A stretch of DNA of 64,000 nt from a virus: the IMG/VR virus record IMGVR_UViG_3300033145_001136, positions 1 through 64,000 of that record. One strand, written 5' to 3'. Positions 35,713 through 44,032 of this stretch are shown piece after piece (within the stretch, counting starts at the first letter, position 1; the number at the start of each line of letters is the position of its first letter). Made by a program: the position numbers and the translations under genes. Below the pieces are notes generated by a model. That model saw nothing but the letters and a program-made list of their open reading frames with translations. It searched no databases and had not been told where the DNA came from.

Positions 35713-36528
35713 TTAATCTCCTAGTAGTTCACCAAGTCTAAACACTTCGTTTTCAAATTGCCTTGTTGAAAATCCCCATTTTTCCTCAAACATCTTATGT
35801 GCCACTTGCCTTGCGGACCATGCCCATTTGCTTGTAGTGGCCTCTACAAAATGGTACACAAGGCATTCGGGCACATTACACATTCTCTCTGGATGTCCTT
35901 TGTGGAATCTGTTATAAAATTGTACCACCCAATCAGGGTCAGAACAAAATCCTGGCCAAAATCTTGTATCCCACCCACCGAGATCAATCCAATCCTTTGT
36001 CCTAACTACCTGTGGCTCCATTGTTATTTTTCTGTCTTGTTTAATATTATTATCCACAAACCAAGTTAATAAAGCTTGCTCTCTAAAGGTTTCTATGTAA
36101 CGCCCAAAGTCTTTTTGAATAGTTATATCACCCCTGGAAGGCACAGGCTCAATCAGCGATAAAGCTCTCCAAATACCCGGTTCATCCGGATCGGTTATAC
36201 TTTCCGCCAGCGCTTTATCCCATCCTGGTAAATAATACATATCGTTGTCTGTCGGCAATACAAAATCAACTTCTATCTTCGGTGTTAATACCTCATACGC
36301 CAAAGGAATACCCTGGTTATCAGGAGAACATGTCCAATCAAAATGATGCCATTCTTCCTCAAGACACTCAGCGGCAAATCTATCTTTGTCAGAAAATTCG
36401 TTAAAATGTACCAAAAATTGATGATTATCTGGCCATTCGCTATTCTCTATTATGCTCCGTGCCGACAGCTTAACAAGGTCTGGTCGATTCAGTGATGGAA
36501 CTAATATTGCTACACTAATTTCATTCAT
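35713..36528 (-). CDS. Family 2-like glycosyltransferase
   Basis: 271 residues. I chose ATG 36528 (ATGA overlap with the previous stop, AGGGA upstream) over the ORF start at 36555. SVAILVPSLNRPDLVKLSAR is the GT2 opening strand, WPDNHQFLVHFNEFSD the second, IPLAYEVLTPKIEVDFVLPT followed by DNDMYYLPGWD gives the metal-binding D-x-D region, and DWIDLGGWDTRFWPGFCSDPD is the acceptor-side motif (GG.D..f). The last 60 residues include a Trp-rich segment. A soluble GT-A enzyme with no membrane anchor. It lies between the aminotransferase and a sulfotransferase-like gene. Donor unknown. Confidence 0.78.
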   Translation of the reverse strand: MNEISVAILVPSLNRPDLVKLSARSIIENSEWPDNHQFLVHFNEFSDKDRFAAECLEEEWHHFDWTCSPDNQGIPLAYEVLTPKIEVDFVLPTDNDMYYLPGWDKALAESITDPDEPGIWRALSLIEPVPSRGDITIQKDFGRYIETFREQALLTWFVDNNIKQDRKITMEPQVVRTKDWIDLGGWDTRFWPGFCSDPDWVVQFYNRFHKGHPERMCNVPECLVYHFVEATTSKWAWSARQVAHKMFEEKWGFSTRQFENEVFRLGELLGD

Positions 36529-37391
36529 GGCAAATCCCTTATGGTCTCTATCCAAGTTTCTATAGGGTGTAGGTGCCCAAATATTTGTATTGCCATATTC
36601 GTGAGTTCTTTGTCTTCAATGAGCTCTTTTAATTGTTTTGCCACACGTGGATCTTGCCAACGCTCCAGTACACGCATATTGTTAGCTTTCCCATCGTAAT
36701 CAAATTTATTGAAACTGCTCCCACCACCTCTCCATGGTATGTCATTATATGGGAGTGCGCATCCTGGTGCTAGATCAAATTTTTCCCCTATTTTTGCCCT
36801 ATACTCCGCGCTAAGGAACCACTCATTAAATAAAATAGGAATCAGTTGATATTCTGTTACATTTGTTTCCCCCAAAATTTCCCGACACAAACTTTTATAA
36901 CATTCTATATATTTTGGATTATCTAATACATCGTTCTTGTGCATAAGTCTACTAGCTGTCCAATTAAATGGATCTCGCAATATAAGGATATCGTACACAC
37001 GCCTGCTAGCTCCCCTCTTCCAGTATTTATGTCGTGCTACCCCCTTGTCTCCACGAAATAGTTCAGTTCTTTCAGTTGGTTGGTTCAGTTCTTGAATGGC
37101 TTCCCCTAACGAAAATTCTAGTTCTATGGAATACATGAAAGTCTCGCGATAAGGGAAACCATTCAAGATATCTAATGCACTTGTGATAGTTGTATGTGAA
37201 AGTTCTGCTCTGCATTCTCTCTGTGTATACCCCCGAAGCACTGAACAATTTCTAAGAGCCTTCTCCCTATCGAATACCCCCTGTATATGCATACATGGGA
37301 TCTGTGCATGGTATTCAATCCAATGCGTTACGGCCTGATGCCCGCCCCTACTTAAGGCAAACATCCTTAATTCTCGTTCATTAAATATCAT
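36525..37391 (-). CDS. Sulfotransferase-like protein, paralogue 3
   Basis: 288 residues. It has the features of the two copies at 26.9-28.4 kb: RMFALSRGGHQAVTHWIEYH near the N-terminus (loop with GGHQ), YDILILRDPFNWTASRLMH (RDP…S) and WRGGGSSFNKFDYDGKANNM followed by RVLERW. The GGGSSF…RVLERW end links all three as paralogues; the central RDPFNW is identical to that of paralogue 1. It is longer, with an extra segment before the RDP motif. This copy is separated from the other two by nine genes, so it is not a simple tandem duplicate. Predicted PAPS-dependent sulfation of a glycan; acceptor unknown. Confidence 0.6.
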   Translation of the reverse strand: MIFNERELRMFALSRGGHQAVTHWIEYHAQIPCMHIQGVFDREKALRNCSVLRGYTQRECRAELSHTTITSALDILNGFPYRETFMYSIELEFSLGEAIQELNQPTERTELFRGDKGVARHKYWKRGASRRVYDILILRDPFNWTASRLMHKNDVLDNPKYIECYKSLCREILGETNVTEYQLIPILFNEWFLSAEYRAKIGEKFDLAPGCALPYNDIPWRGGGSSFNKFDYDGKANNMRVLERWQDPRVAKQLKELIEDKELTNMAIQIFGHLHPIETWIETIRDLP

Positions 37392-38182
37392 AAATACTCC
37401 ACATAATTGCCTTCATCATCAAATGTTGGGCCATGTTCCGCATGAGGCTGCATTTCGATACTCATTTTTCTTACAGTGGACCCACATTCTTTAGCAAACA
37501 TCTGTTCATATTTATGTACCCCCTTTATAAATCTGGCCCTACCCTGTGGTCGCGTTGTAAGCCTAAAATGATAAATAAACGATGCTGGATGATTTAGTTG
37601 TAACCTACCGCGTTTTTTACAATATTTATATGCATTGTATAACAAATAAAATTCGCCAAGAAAACACCGTTCATCAAACCCACCTATTTTCAAAAAATCT
37701 TCTGTCCGCATCGCGGCAGGCAAATACGAAGCAACATATCTGACCGGATGCATTCTATGTGCAAAATCTTTTTTAAGTCGCTCTTCCTCAAATGTATCGA
37801 TGGTTCTACCATAATCGCCGACAATCGATCTATTAGGACGATCAGGTTCAATTTGTGTTGGTGCCCTCCATGCACCAATACCGGTTAATTCATCCGTAAT
37901 ACAGTCCCACCCAGGTAACATATACATATCTACATCACAAATAAACATCGTTTCATATTTCACGTCCTGAGCCATTGTGTTGTAGGCCACACCAACGCCT
38001 ACGTTATTCAGTTGTCGGTAACATTGTACATCTTTTGAGTCACACCAATCTGCAGTGCCATCTTTACTACCATTATCCCACACCATTAATTCATATGGGC
38101 CAACAGTATGCTCTTCTAGCGATTTATGTAACAATTTAAGATAATCTAACTGATTATGGCATGGTACTAGTACGCTAATCAT
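37388..38182 (-). CDS. Family 2 glycosyltransferase
   Basis: 264 residues. A clear GT2 enzyme: MISVLVPCHNQLDYLKLLHK, ELMVWDNGSKDGTADW, LNNVGVGVAYNTMAQDVKYE and MFICDVDMYMLPGWD (D-x-D metal motif), then FLKIGGFDERCFLGEFYLL on the acceptor side. No transmembrane segment, so cytosolic. The start overlaps the stop of the GT92-like gene. It belongs to the glycan island; donor and linkage cannot be deduced. Confidence 0.85.
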   Translation of the reverse strand: MISVLVPCHNQLDYLKLLHKSLEEHTVGPYELMVWDNGSKDGTADWCDSKDVQCYRQLNNVGVGVAYNTMAQDVKYETMFICDVDMYMLPGWDCITDELTGIGAWRAPTQIEPDRPNRSIVGDYGRTIDTFEEERLKKDFAHRMHPVRYVASYLPAAMRTEDFLKIGGFDERCFLGEFYLLYNAYKYCKKRGRLQLNHPASFIYHFRLTTRPQGRARFIKGVHKYEQMFAKECGSTVRKMSIEMQPHAEHGPTFDDEGNYVEYL

Positions 38183-39405
38183 AATTTAGATTTTATCCAT
38201 TTTGGCATTGTCTCCACATACTCTTGTCCATCGAAATAGTATGATCGGTCATGCTCTTCTTTTGTTTTTAATCGCTGGTGCCACCCGGTCATAATATTAC
38301 CACTCCTGGCAAATGTCTGCTGCGATCTCCATAGGTGCCGCTCAAGACACCAATCGTAATCTACCCTATGTAAGTGCACAAAAATCAGGTCTTCGTCTGT
38401 TTCTATGTCCATCGCTATATGTATTCCATCTATTAATTGTGATGCTGCTTTATACGCAAGTCCCCAATAAATAGGGATTTTAGTTATTGCGGGCTTATCC
38501 GCATGATCACCAGCACCTCCTACCCGTGTGGTTGCATCTCGCCTATACCAATACTTGCGCTGCTTCAAAATAGGTTTTGTAAAATCTAATGCTGGTTCCT
38601 CATCTGGATTATGCCACACTTCATAACACACATTTCTAATAACATCAGCCTCCATTTTTTCAACATAATCCATCAGGTCAGCATATTTATCAGAATTAGG
38701 TATCAAAAACTCATCTGTTTCCACAAATATGACGGTCTCATATTCTTTAAGCAATTCGTGCTGGAATTGATTAACCATGTCCACCATCCAGCGACGAGCA
38801 AAGTACTCCTCATTCTTAATTAGAATCGTGTTACATAATAAATCATCAGTTGACCCATCGTTACTTTGATGATCAAGTATGTACACATTCTCATTACCAA
38901 ATATCTTTGCATAATAATCAACCCATATTGGTAAGATTACTGCCTCATTTTTAGATATAGTAAATACAGCACACTTACGTTTCTGTGTCTTAAATATTCC
39001 AAGCGATTTGGCATCAATTATTTCCGTAATCTTCGGAGTAGGCTTTGCATCATCCTGTAATTCAACTTTGGCAATCGTTCTGGCTGCTAAAGATTTGTCA
39101 TGTTTGGTTTCGTTTTGTGCTTGTTTAAACGAATTTGGCACAACACCCTTAGCAATTTGTTTAAGTGTGTCAAGCATTAAATTATATTTAGATTTAAACT
39201 CCGCCCCTGATTTTGTACCAACATCTGGTATGCTAAGTCTTATTTGCAACGTTAAATCTATTGCAGACCCTTCCTCGGAAACCTCGATTTTTTTAATAAT
39301 ATCAGATTTTTCCATTGCTGGCTTCAGTGCTTTTTTCGCTGTTTTCTTTATTCCTTTCTTATTATCGCTTGGCAAATGTCTTGCCTTACCCCCTGAAATT
39401 GGCAT
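38179..39405 (-). CDS. GT92/GT2_4-like glycosyltransferase with basic N-terminal extension
   Basis: 408 residues. From about residue 150 it reads KRKCAVFTISKNEAVILPIW, NVYILDHQSNDGSTDDLL, YETVIFVETDEFLIPN (acidic motif) and YWGLAYKAASQLIDGIHIAM, as in enzymes of the Glyco_transf_92/2_4 type that start with 'ev.....vkNE...L.ewi.yh…g.….iyd..S.D.s'. The first 140 residues are unusual: a lysine-rich stretch (KKGIKKTAKKALKPAMEK) followed by a small beta/alpha segment (SAIDLTLQIRLSIPDVG). That extension could tether the enzyme to DNA, RNA or a virion protein. The gene lies between the GT9 and GT2 genes. Confidence 0.72.
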   Translation of the reverse strand: MPISGGKARHLPSDNKKGIKKTAKKALKPAMEKSDIIKKIEVSEEGSAIDLTLQIRLSIPDVGTKSGAEFKSKYNLMLDTLKQIAKGVVPNSFKQAQNETKHDKSLAARTIAKVELQDDAKPTPKITEIIDAKSLGIFKTQKRKCAVFTISKNEAVILPIWVDYYAKIFGNENVYILDHQSNDGSTDDLLCNTILIKNEEYFARRWMVDMVNQFQHELLKEYETVIFVETDEFLIPNSDKYADLMDYVEKMEADVIRNVCYEVWHNPDEEPALDFTKPILKQRKYWYRRDATTRVGGAGDHADKPAITKIPIYWGLAYKAASQLIDGIHIAMDIETDEDLIFVHLHRVDYDWCLERHLWRSQQTFARSGNIMTGWHQRLKTKEEHDRSYYFDGQEYVETMPKWIKSKL

Positions 39406-39407
39406 TC

Positions 39408-40340
39408 TTATACCTCTCTATACATTATTTGGTTAAATATACTATGTGGAGTTAGTTCATTCATACACACATATTCACTACAAGTATCCCACCTAGAAGT
39501 GTACTGACATGGCGCACAATCTAAGCTAACTCGCAAAATCTCTGCATTTGGTTCTAGTGGTCTATTTTTAACAAGTGATGTGGGCCCCCATATGAAAAAG
39601 GTTTTTATTCCCAATACTGATGCCATATGTCCTGGCCCACAATCATTCGCTATAACATAGTCGCATTGTGACAGTACATGAGAAGTTTGAAACAAAGTAT
39701 ATTTTCCTATACGATTATGTATAACCGCAAAAGCATCCCCCTCTATGGTGGCATTATAGGCATGGTAGTCGTCAAAATCCTCGTGTTCTCCCCCAATAAT
39801 AATAACTTTGTGTCCATCGCGCTGCAATAGCTCTGCAAGTTCTGCAAAATGGGGCCATTTCTTACGTCCCCACTGCCAATCTGAGCGACCACCAGGTATT
39901 AAGCCGACTATTTTCTTAAATGGTTCTTGTCCATCTTCATAATCGAACGTTTCCCCACTATTCGATGTGAGTAGTGCCATGTTTCTTGGTGGCATTTCCC
40001 CTACATACCCCAACAATCTTACCGCATCTAGATTGGATTCTGTTTCATGGATCTGTGTAACCCTATCTCTCGGTGCCCTTACTATGCGATCGTATTTGTA
40101 TCCTTTTAATTCCTCATCAGCATGAAAAATGGATTGCACCACTAAGTCATACTGTGTATGTGATGGTTGCTCACCGGTTTTGTATGTATTATTACACAAA
40201 CCGATCCATAATTCAGGAAATTCTGTGAGCACATCAATACTATTAGATGGAGCAGGGAACACCATGTGTAGCGCAGCTACTGCTGGAGAAGCGTTAAGAT
40301 TATTCCCTATGCCCGATACAGAATGGTATAATATCTTCAT
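39408..40340 (-). CDS. Family 9 (heptosyltransferase-like) glycosyltransferase
   Basis: 310 residues. GT-B fold of the ADP-heptose:LPS transferase group: MKILYHSVSGIGNNLNASPA at the N-terminus, IVGLIPGGRSDWQWGRKKWP in the middle (glycine-rich loop and 'kkWP.f..l'), HKVIIIGGEHEDFD, and YVIANDCGPGHMASVLGIKT followed by FFIWGPTS in the donor site. Near the end SLDCAPCQYTSRWDTCSEYVC is the Cys-rich 'CaPC….C….C' segment common in this family. It is the first enzyme of the glycan island in transcription order. Heptose as donor is only the family default. Confidence 0.85.
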   Translation of the reverse strand: MKILYHSVSGIGNNLNASPAVAALHMVFPAPSNSIDVLTEFPELWIGLCNNTYKTGEQPSHTQYDLVVQSIFHADEELKGYKYDRIVRAPRDRVTQIHETESNLDAVRLLGYVGEMPPRNMALLTSNSGETFDYEDGQEPFKKIVGLIPGGRSDWQWGRKKWPHFAELAELLQRDGHKVIIIGGEHEDFDDYHAYNATIEGDAFAVIHNRIGKYTLFQTSHVLSQCDYVIANDCGPGHMASVLGIKTFFIWGPTSLVKNRPLEPNAEILRVSLDCAPCQYTSRWDTCSEYVCMNELTPHSIFNQIMYREV

Positions 40341-40385
40341 ATTTAAGTATCCCAGAAAGCCAGAGGATTCCCCAGAAATGGCCCC

Positions 40386-40631
40386 TTACCAAATGTTGGG
40401 AGCTGGCCTACTAGCTTTCTCCTCTTCTTTCTCATCCTCTTCATCAACGAGAGGCGTAACCTCATGGATATCCATAGAAACCGGCTCGTCCTCGAGAATT
40501 GGTTCGCTATCCTTAAGAATCTTTTTTGCCTCCGCAATCAATAGTGCAAATGCATTTTTACACGTCTTGAATGCCATCGGCGTATTCATTCCAGCCACTT
40601 TTTTCACAAATACTTCGAACTTGTCTTCCAT
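40386..40631 (-). CDS. Small acidic hypothetical protein
   Basis: 81 residues. The start overlaps the stop of the SbcD-SbcC gene (ATGA type). The first 45 residues are amphipathic helices (MEDKFEVFVKKVAGMNTPMA, KNAFALLIAEAKKIL). The rest is strongly acidic (DEEDEKEEEK) and probably disordered. No family recognised. It could be a small partner of the upstream nuclease/ATPase. A longer-codon overlap frame at 40343-40537 was not chosen because this one is coupled to the gene before it and has the more natural composition. Confidence 0.6.
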   Translation of the reverse strand: MEDKFEVFVKKVAGMNTPMAFKTCKNAFALLIAEAKKILKDSEPILEDEPVSMDIHEVTPLVDEEDEKEEEKASRPAPNIW

Positions 40632-43600
40632 TAGTTTGCTCCCTTTTTATCTATGTAACTTACCTTGTGTCGCATATTAACAACAGTTACTCGATCGAAC
40701 ATGTGATGGTACTCTGCAATGTCACAGTGAGTAATCAAATAAATAAAAATACCATACATTTCTTTTAACATGTGTAGTAGACTTACCAACTGCATTCTAT
40801 CATGTTCATCGAGATTTCCCACTCCCTCGTCCATAAATAATATCGGTAGCGTGATGGCCTTACGATTTATTAACATAATCGATAAAGCCAATCTTATAGA
40901 TATATCGATCCATAGCCCCTCTCCACCCGAGAATTCCTCCAACATTCTCTCTACACCATTTACTGATGCGATAATCTTGAATGTGTCCATCCATTTTAAA
41001 TTACCAGCTTCATCCTTAACCGTTTTCGCCTGCTCTCGTACCACAATGGAAACCTGCTCATCTCTTCCAACATAATCCAGGAAACCATTTGCAATCGTTT
41101 CTACCGCAACTGACGCGTTTTCTATAATATAAGACTGTATTCCATCTGGCCCAAATACGCCATAAAGTTCTTGGAATATATCCCGAAGGTATTCGGCCTC
41201 TTCAATAGCTGTTCTATGCCCCTCGATATCTTCACGTGTCTTCTCGATAGTTTCTAGTCGTCCTTCGATATGTCCCTGTTCACGCTCCGCATCCCGTCTG
41301 GCAGCCACATATGTGCTATGTTTGGACTTTGCCGCAACAAGCTTGTTCTCTATAGTATGAAGCTTGTCAGCAAATTCTTCCATCATTTGTGTTTCATCAG
41401 CCATAGTGTCAGCCAAAGCATCAACCTTGACACCAATCTCTGCTTCTTCTGCTTCTACCGTAGCAAGCGATTCCTCTATGTCTACTTTGCGCTCTCGTGC
41501 CTGTTGTACCGCTATCTCAGATTTCCCCTTATCTCTACGCCAATTTTCAATGTCTACCACTCTCTTATCAAATGCATTTGTTGCAAACTGAACTTCGCGT
41601 AATTGGGTTTCAACTTCGGAAAGTTTATCGATAACTGATTGGAGTTCAACCTCAATATCTCCTTTTGTTTGTTCAGCTTCAGTTAAAATCTTCTGTCTCC
41701 CTGTCAATAGTTCGGTAAATACACTGTCATCCAACCCCTCTCTACCACAAGTTGGGCATTCTTCTTCTTGTGCTTTTTCGGTATCTCGTAATCTAGCCTG
41801 TGCCTTGCCGATATCATTTTCTATTGTTACTAATCGTTTATTTATATTGGACCGTTCACCCAATAGGCCATCATGCATCACTGTTAATTCTTGCCCTGTA
41901 GCCTTTAGATCATCTATATTTTCTTCCTGTTTATGCTCAAGTTCTAACCTAGCCAATGTACTGGTTGCAGAATCTATAGCCTCCTGCCATTCTTGTATTT
42001 CTTTGCTAACATCCTGCCGTCTAACATTAAATCCGGCAATATCACTTATTAAACATTCCCGTGTACTTTGTAACTCGTTAAAATCAGCTATCTTAGTCTT
42101 TATCTCTTGCATATCCTTTTTAGTATCAAGTAAATCTGCTTCTACTTCTTCTACTTCTTTCTCCGCCATCTCCACTGCCAAGCCAGTGTCTCGTAATTTT
42201 AAAACCATTTCTGCAAGTTCTTTGCGCAAATCTTCCTCTACCTCTTGCCCAAGTAGTGTCTCAAGGGCCTCTAGCTGCCCCATACGTACCTTCAGCTTGT
42301 CATTTACAACATCGCGTTGTCCCTTAGCTATGCTTCGATATATGGGCCAAACATTAGCGTCCGGGAGCATGTTCATGAACTTCTCTTTAGCAACCGCATT
42401 CTCCAACCCCGAGAACCGATCGAATTCATTCTGCTCCAGCCATAGCGAATGCCTTATGGTATCCGCCGACATACCCAAATATTGTATTATTTCCTGCTCT
42501 GTCTCGTCTATTTTATGACAAGTGGTGATCTTACCCGATACAGTTAACTTAGTAGATTTATCTCTCGTTCTACGTCGTTTGATTGTTGTCCCATCCATAA
42601 ACACAATTTCAACCTGCATATAGTCTTGAAAATCCCTAATAAGATGATCACCAGCAGGATATTTCCTTGTACCTGGCCCCGTCCCGAACAAACACCACAT
42701 AATCGAACCAATGATGGTAGATTTACCAGAACCAATGCTTTTAGTCGGGTCACCATTTATCATTCCAACTATTAAGTTTACCATTGGCCTACCTTCATTT
42801 TCCTCAAAGGTAAGTCGTTGATTTTCACCATACGATCTATAATTACTGATGATTATTTCTACAATCGGGCTAACATCGCGAACATCGGAATATAGGGTGG
42901 GAACATCTCCATGTTTCCCATCTATAATTTCGTGTCCAAGCATAAGTACATCATCCGATGCGCCCATATGAATATGATCCATATATGATACAAATGCGTC
43001 TGTTGGCGACTCCGTAGCACTAATATCTACATCCCGTACTTCTTTTGTCCCAAGCTTCTTGATCTTATAATCTAGCTTACGTGATTTCTTTTGTGCATCT
43101 CGTATTAACTGATGTAATTCCAAACTTCGACTTTCCTGCTCAGTACAATCCAACGTTAAATATGTATCTGGCATCCCTTCCATTGTCTCTACAAAAATGC
43201 GCGCATCAACAAGCGTACCATCAAAACGAGTCGCAGGGTGTAGTTTCAACGACTCCGATCCGATTACACCATCATCTATCGTCACAAATCGCTTAGATTG
43301 ATCCCATTCAGACTTATTTGATCGTATCAATGAACCCGTATACAAAATTGGTAAATGATCATCAATCGTCTGTGGCGTATGAATGTCTCCCAGAACCACA
43401 CCGATACAGCTCTTTTGTTGTGAATTTTTAATCGCTTTAGTTACACGCAATATGTCTTTTGCCGATAAATCTGCCTCATCAACCTTTCGTACTCCTGCAG
43501 GCACAGACGCCTCTTGTAATGGCGGGTTAGGGTGCGAAATTATGATGTATTTCCCACCTTCTGGTACGTGCTGTACCTGTTCCTTAAGCATGGATAACCA

Positions 43601-44032
43601 TGCATCTGCATAGGTTGTATTCTCATACCTCTGCATAATATCTTTAGGAATGTGTGGAATAGCAACAACGTGATAATTATCGCCAGGAATAGTGTCAGGG
43701 AATGCGCACACATTAATACCGTTTACATCAAGTATTGCAAATTCAGTTACCGCATGTTCTAGATGATCTTTAAAATCGTGATTACCCGGGATAATCCAAA
43801 TTTCCGAATACACCTCTCGCATATCCATCAGTTTCTTGTGCAAGGCTATTTCTACCGACTTCGCTGGACGATATGATTGATATATGTCACCAGCTATAAA
43901 TAAGCGCAGGCGTATATCACTACCTGCTGGCCTACGTTTTTTGCCATATTCGATGATCTGGTCTACTGCAGCAAGTTGGTCACCCAATTTTGCCGCCATA
44001 AAATGCCAGTCAGCAGTTATAACGTCAATCAT
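40631..44032 (-). CDS. Single-chain SbcD-SbcC-type nuclease/ATPase
   Basis: 1,133 residues. I chose ATG 44032, which overlaps the polymerase stop and has AAGGAG 7 bases upstream, rather than the ORF start at 44080. Residues 1-300 are an Mre11/SbcD-like phosphoesterase: VITADWHF (Asp8, His10), LFIAGDIYQS, IPGNHDFKDH, ISHPNPPLQE, LGDIHTP. Residues about 400-1,133 are a Rad50/SbcC-like ATPase: Walker A ending SIGSGKST (about 436), two long coiled-coil arms, a CPTC zinc hook (about 758), signature EEFSGGEG and Walker B LPILFMDEGVGNLDE. T4 (gp46/gp47) and bacteria use two separate proteins; here they are one chain. Likely roles are DNA-end processing, recombination-dependent replication and host DNA breakdown. 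Confidence 0.92.
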   Translation of the reverse strand: MIDVITADWHFMAAKLGDQLAAVDQIIEYGKKRRPAGSDIRLRLFIAGDIYQSYRPAKSVEIALHKKLMDMREVYSEIWIIPGNHDFKDHLEHAVTEFAILDVNGINVCAFPDTIPGDNYHVVAIPHIPKDIMQRYENTTYADAWLSMLKEQVQHVPEGGKYIIISHPNPPLQEASVPAGVRKVDEADLSAKDILRVTKAIKNSQQKSCIGVVLGDIHTPQTIDDHLPILYTGSLIRSNKSEWDQSKRFVTIDDGVIGSESLKLHPATRFDGTLVDARIFVETMEGMPDTYLTLDCTEQESRSLELHQLIRDAQKKSRKLDYKIKKLGTKEVRDVDISATESPTDAFVSYMDHIHMGASDDVLMLGHEIIDGKHGDVPTLYSDVRDVSPIVEIIISNYRSYGENQRLTFEENEGRPMVNLIVGMINGDPTKSIGSGKSTIIGSIMWCLFGTGPGTRKYPAGDHLIRDFQDYMQVEIVFMDGTTIKRRRTRDKSTKLTVSGKITTCHKIDETEQEIIQYLGMSADTIRHSLWLEQNEFDRFSGLENAVAKEKFMNMLPDANVWPIYRSIAKGQRDVVNDKLKVRMGQLEALETLLGQEVEEDLRKELAEMVLKLRDTGLAVEMAEKEVEEVEADLLDTKKDMQEIKTKIADFNELQSTRECLISDIAGFNVRRQDVSKEIQEWQEAIDSATSTLARLELEHKQEENIDDLKATGQELTVMHDGLLGERSNINKRLVTIENDIGKAQARLRDTEKAQEEECPTCGREGLDDSVFTELLTGRQKILTEAEQTKGDIEVELQSVIDKLSEVETQLREVQFATNAFDKRVVDIENWRRDKGKSEIAVQQARERKVDIEESLATVEAEEAEIGVKVDALADTMADETQMMEEFADKLHTIENKLVAAKSKHSTYVAARRDAEREQGHIEGRLETIEKTREDIEGHRTAIEEAEYLRDIFQELYGVFGPDGIQSYIIENASVAVETIANGFLDYVGRDEQVSIVVREQAKTVKDEAGNLKWMDTFKIIASVNGVERMLEEFSGGEGLWIDISIRLALSIMLINRKAITLPILFMDEGVGNLDEHDRMQLVSLLHMLKEMYGIFIYLITHCDIAEYHHMFDRVTVVNMRHKVSYIDKKGAN

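Noticed and set aside
25543-40340. Host O-antigen or capsule cluster misassembled into the contig
   Set aside because: No flippase, polymerase, chain-length or undecaprenyl transferase genes are seen; genes keep the same strand, overlap style and composition as the phage genes on both sides, and the enzymes are trimmed.
40343-40537. 64-codon minus-strand frame overlapping the small acidic gene
   Set aside because: Arg/Leu-rich out-of-frame shadow; the 81-residue frame at 40386-40631 is coupled to the upstream stop and has a more natural composition.
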